DNA of 27,112 nucleotides from CAJQQY01 sp045104975. GTDB taxonomy: Bacteria; Bacteroidota; Bacteroidia; Chitinophagales; Saprospiraceae. Positions within the stretch are counted from its first letter, which is position 1, and each line of letters starts with the position of its first letter. Below, in pieces: positions 26,301-27,112 of the stretch. The stretch covers positions 1 to 27,112 of the forward strand of contig JBGCCY010000137.1 of assembly GCA_045104975.1 (NCBI GenBank). The letters are read 5' to 3'. The translations under genes and the position numbers were made by a program. Below the pieces are notes generated by a model. That model saw nothing but the letters and a program-made list of their open reading frames with translations, made no database searches and was not told the DNA's origin.

Positions 26301-27112
26301 GTAGTTCCACATGCTACACTTGCATCAATTGACCAAGTTCTTTCTATCGTGTAACTATTTTCACAAGCTCCTGGAATGATGTTTTCTACAAAATCCACTT
26401 GAACTGTTCCTGCACAATTTGATTGAGCAGTTACGGTTGTCGCTGTAGGAACATTATTACATTCAACGGTTAGGTCAGCAGGAAGGCTAGATAAAACTGG
26501 CTCATCTCCACCAACAGTAATTGTCTGTGAAACAGCAACTGTGTTTCCACAATTATCTGTCGCAGTCCAAGTTCGAGTAATAATAAATCCACATCCATCT
26601 ACTACTGAAGTTTCGCTGAAATCTATATCAACATCTGTATCACAATTATCATTTGCAACAGGTGTTGCTGGTGCAGGAACTAAATTACAATCAACCGTTA
26701 CATCTGCAGGAATTCCTGCAAGGATTGGATCTTGTGTATCTTCAACTGTGATGATTTGAGATTGAGAAACTTCATTTCCACAGTCATCAGTTGCTGTCCA
26801 AGTTCGAGTTAAAGTGTAAGAATTTTCACAAGCTCCTGGAGTTAAAATTTCTCCAAATGAAACTAGTGGGTTCGTATCACAATTATCTGTCGCAGTTATG
26901 TTGGTTGCAATTTGAGGAATTGCAATACAATCAACTGTTACATTAGCAGGTACATCTATCAAAATAGGATCAGTCGTATCTTGAACTGTAATAGTTTGAG
27001 TATGAGAAACTGCTGTTCCACATCCTGCATTAGTAGTCCAAGTTCTTTCTATTGTGTATCCATTTGCGCAAGCTCCATCAATAATCGTTTCAGAGAAATC
27101 AACTTGTATAGT
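20318..27112 (-). CDS. Giant HYR/SprB-repeat adhesin with T9SS sorting domain, 5'-partial
   Basis: 2264 residues are visible. The frame stays open to the window edge (the edge codons read TIQVDFSETIIDGAC, part of another module), so the N-terminus lies outside. Order along the protein: one partial and 17 complete HYR-like modules of 76-81 residues (27112-22982), most with four Cys (VDC, DNCDTDVD, a GC or AC site and TDNCGN) around an RTWTATD core; five SprB repeats (about 22981-21865; pattern GGxxPYxYxWSNGxT...GTYTVTITDxxGC); an SdrD B-like domain (21853-21446; VNIGDYVWFDTNRDGIQD); an Ig/PKD-like domain (to about 21145); a PKD domain (about 21143-20885; ATYLWDFGADASP); then a T9SS type A sorting domain (about 20573-20318; VYPNPVEDFTYVEF). 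It is expected to be a long disulfide-stabilised surface fibre for adhesion, biofilm or gliding. An SprB-like motility role is possible but not shown. Confidence 0.93.
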   Translation of the reverse strand, partial: TIQVDFSETIIDGACANGYTIERTWTTNAGCGTAVSHTQTITVQDTTDPILIDVPANVTVDCIAIPQIATNITATDNCDTNPLVSFGEILTPGACENSYTLTRTWTATDDCGNEVSQSQIITVEDTQDPILAGIPADVTVDCNLVPAPATPVANDNCDTDVDIDFSETSVVDGCGFIITRTWTATDNCGNTVAVSQTITVGGDEPVLSSLPADLTVECNNVPTATTVTAQSNCAGTVQVDFVENIIPGACENSYTIERTWSIDASVACGTTISHTQTITVEDTQEPIIAGIPADVTIACDLVPAAATPVVTDNCDTDVDLDFNEIIVIDGCGSIVTRTWIATDNCGNTVEATQTITVAGSEPVFSSLPADANVECDNIPVAETVTASSDCIANIDVIFSENIIAGACENSYTIERTWSIDASSACGTTLSHTQTITVEDTQSPILAGIPASLNVGCGNVPAPAQPVATDNCDTDVDIIYNEVQTPLSCGYELVRTWTATDNCGNETSASQTITVEDTEDPVLIGVPADETASCDNIPLVAANVTVTDNCTTTISIDFVETTTPLACGYTLTRTWTATDDCGNTVSASQNITVGDNTPPTLIDVPANTTVECSSIPGAPYVGATDNCDFDVEAILTEVETPLACGYLITRTWTATDDCGNEVTGTQEVTVTDTEVPSLWEIPADLTVECGNVPAIDQGVGVLDNCDPDATLDFVESYIAGDCAENYIIVRTWTATDNCGNTISDSQYITVEDTQSPVLAGVPIDLTVDCNNVPTAAQPVATDNCDTDVDINFAEVSVADGCGYILTRTWTATDNCGNATEASQTITVTADAPILSTTPADLTVECNNIPVAAIVTAQSNCAGTVQVDFVENIIAGSCENNYTIERTWSVASGCGNGISHTQLITVEDTQSPILAGVPANLNVACGNVPAPANPVATDNCDTDVDISFNEIENPLACGYELIRTWTATDNCGNETSASQTITVEDTEDPILIGVPADEVVNCGTVTTPATVTATDNCDNDVDVSFSETSVVDGCQTIITRTWVAIDDCGNEVSETQTITVNADPATLSAMPADITVECSNIPVAADLSAFDGCTGNPIVLDFVENIIEGTCENSYTIERTWSVSSGCGNGISHTQLVTVEDNTNPTLIGVPADVNVECGMIPTTPIVTGTDNCDTDVEISFNEVETPAACGYILTRTWTATDNCGNSVSATQTINVGDNTPPVVAGVPANLTVECNDIPAIANNPIATDNCDADVEISFSETNTPGACADSYTLTRTWTATDDCGNTTEAVQTIFVQDTTDPTLIGVPNNLTIDLTQGQTIPTAPILIGTDNCDTDVDVTFEETQTGSGCTYTLERTWTATDNCGNTISATQTIEVIGGLNVSEIHADASCGENNGSIDLTVSGGVAPITFVWSNGVGNIEDQTGLAPGIYEVTITDGSGCAANLSIEILGTGALQADISATAVNCYDGNDGSINVTMVNGLAPFTYDWTGGIGNTPNPTNLTAGSYNVTITDANGCSVSTGANVNQPQELILTIDSDGGGCAGVSGTATANVDGGMMPYQYAWSNGQTTSTISNLTEGTYTVTITDNNGCTIEDEVTISSSSNLIVSIDKTDVGCYLGTDGTATASVIGGQPDYTYLWNNGETNATIINLEAGTYTVTITDGAGCTGTQTIFIISPPELQLTTVATEVTPIGNDGTATVTATGGTLPYEYIWSNGQTTQTATGLSVGNYTVTVIDGNGCFAIDQIDVNTTVPTGDVNIGDYVWFDTNRDGIQDIDEVGFNNVMVKLFTSGQDGIFGTLDDEIVATETTSNNPSNTAAGYYLFENVAAGTYQIEFMLSSLPNDYMLSLANQGMDDNLDSDANALTGRTSTFTVVAGQMDDLSFDAGVHPECNNVTTGGAILATQTICAGETPDLLVNSIYPTGGGGDLEYIWLVNTTGSPFSNTDPSWTIIQGATNEFYQPGQVYTNTYFVRCARRAGCTDYTGESNIVAILVTPLPSVEIEQAPSSLCLSESTSFQAAFAGATATYLWDFGADASPQTSTQRNVYNLTYSSTGTKTVTLTVENMGCSISTTHVFEVTDCLNDFVFTNFVVQPEPSGTEVLLDWTTQYEVNESRFFLEHSKNGDDFQSFEVRNANGSAQQINNYQAIHAEPYYGVNYYRIKYVDANGQKTYSKVEVVVFDNGTRDIHVYPNPVEDFTYVEFLTELREDATIEVVDMTGRVLSTQVVADGFRTYRVSLADYPAGTYLIWVRYNDYRKDVERVVKITE
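22982..27112 (-). repeat. Coding tandem array of HYR-like modules (17 complete, 1 partial)
   Basis: The period is 228-243 bp. Two alternating classes can be read. Class A has DNCDTDVD and RTWTATDNCGN. Class B lacks both and instead has ENIIAGACENSYTIERTWS followed by CGxxISHTQ. Class B modules are numbers 3, 5, 11 and 14, plus the partial edge module. The last module (17) has lost its first Cys (NLTIDLTQGQ). Repeated DNA words such as TCCACAATTATCAGTTGC recur about once per module. Confidence 0.9.
23924..24847 (-). repeat. Four-module block (modules 10-13), duplicate of modules 4-7 at 25319-26254
   Basis: Modules 10-13 repeat the order of modules 4-7: a class A module, a class B module, a module with CGNVPAPA/CGYEL, and a module opening I/V-LIGVPADE. 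Modules 6 and 12 share an exact 52-bp stretch (25581-25632 and 24180-24231), far closer than neighbouring modules. Confidence 0.75.

Noticed and set aside
26960..26962. A start codon for the giant adhesin at 26962 (TTG)
   Set aside because: The frame is open to the window edge and the sequence upstream encodes another matching module, so the gene continues beyond 27112.
22982..27112. CRISPR-like or non-coding tandem repeat
   Set aside because: The 228-243 bp periodicity comes from protein modules with Cys and RTWTATD conservation; there are no short repeats with unique spacers.

Overview
The window looks like a chromosomal segment of a low-GC Bacteroidota, most likely of the Saprospirales/Lewinella type. 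The indicators are three secreted proteins ending in Type IX secretion (T9SS) sorting domains, SprB-type repeats, Bacteroidota-style lipoprotein and signal peptides, few Shine-Dalgarno sequences with A-rich leaders, and large multidomain adhesins. Placement below phylum is inference. No tRNA, rRNA, CRISPR array, transposase, integrase or phage gene was seen.

Layout. 1-450 is the 3' end of a MacB/FtsX-like ABC permease. It converges on an S9-family lipoprotein peptidase (597-2603, minus strand) across a shared bidirectional terminator. 2784-4374 holds an overlapping pair: a two-helix membrane protein of unknown function and a secreted SH3b-domain protein. 4677-6484 is a two-gene operon, a PEP-mutase/isocitrate-lyase-like enzyme and a complete Ada methyltransferase/regulator joined by an ATGA overlap. 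It is followed by a convergent HAD phosphatase (6765-7373). A 610-bp gap carrying a 200-bp nested palindrome precedes a 1379-residue secreted protein (7984-12123) with a glycosidase-like domain, two C-type lectin domains, two F5/8-type (fucolectin-like) domains and a T9SS tail. Then come a small membrane-anchored protein (12402-12950) and, on the minus strand, a sodium:alanine symporter (13290-14885), a P-loop kinase-like protein (15099-15611) and an NHL-propeller T9SS protein (15746-16888). On the plus strand follow a seven-helix AraC-type regulator (17344-18459) and a secreted MORN-repeat protein (19135-20166). The right quarter (20318 to beyond 27112, minus strand) is one giant Cys-rich adhesin with at least 17 complete HYR-like modules, five SprB repeats, an SdrD B-like domain, a PKD domain and a T9SS tail. 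Its start lies outside the window.

The genes do not form one pathway. The common theme is the cell surface: T9SS-exported adhesion and carbohydrate-binding proteins, interspersed with housekeeping, repair and transport genes. The most unusual content is (i) the higher-order organisation and recent internal duplication in the giant adhesin and (ii) an unusual density of intergenic palindromes and interspersed repeats: the nested hairpin at 7502-7701, the long imperfect palindrome at 18481-18642, 21-bp-arm palindromes at 15628-15675 and 17022-17140, and a shared repeat at 4460-4580 and 6513-6740. I found no defence system, biosynthetic cluster or other clearly undescribed multigene system.
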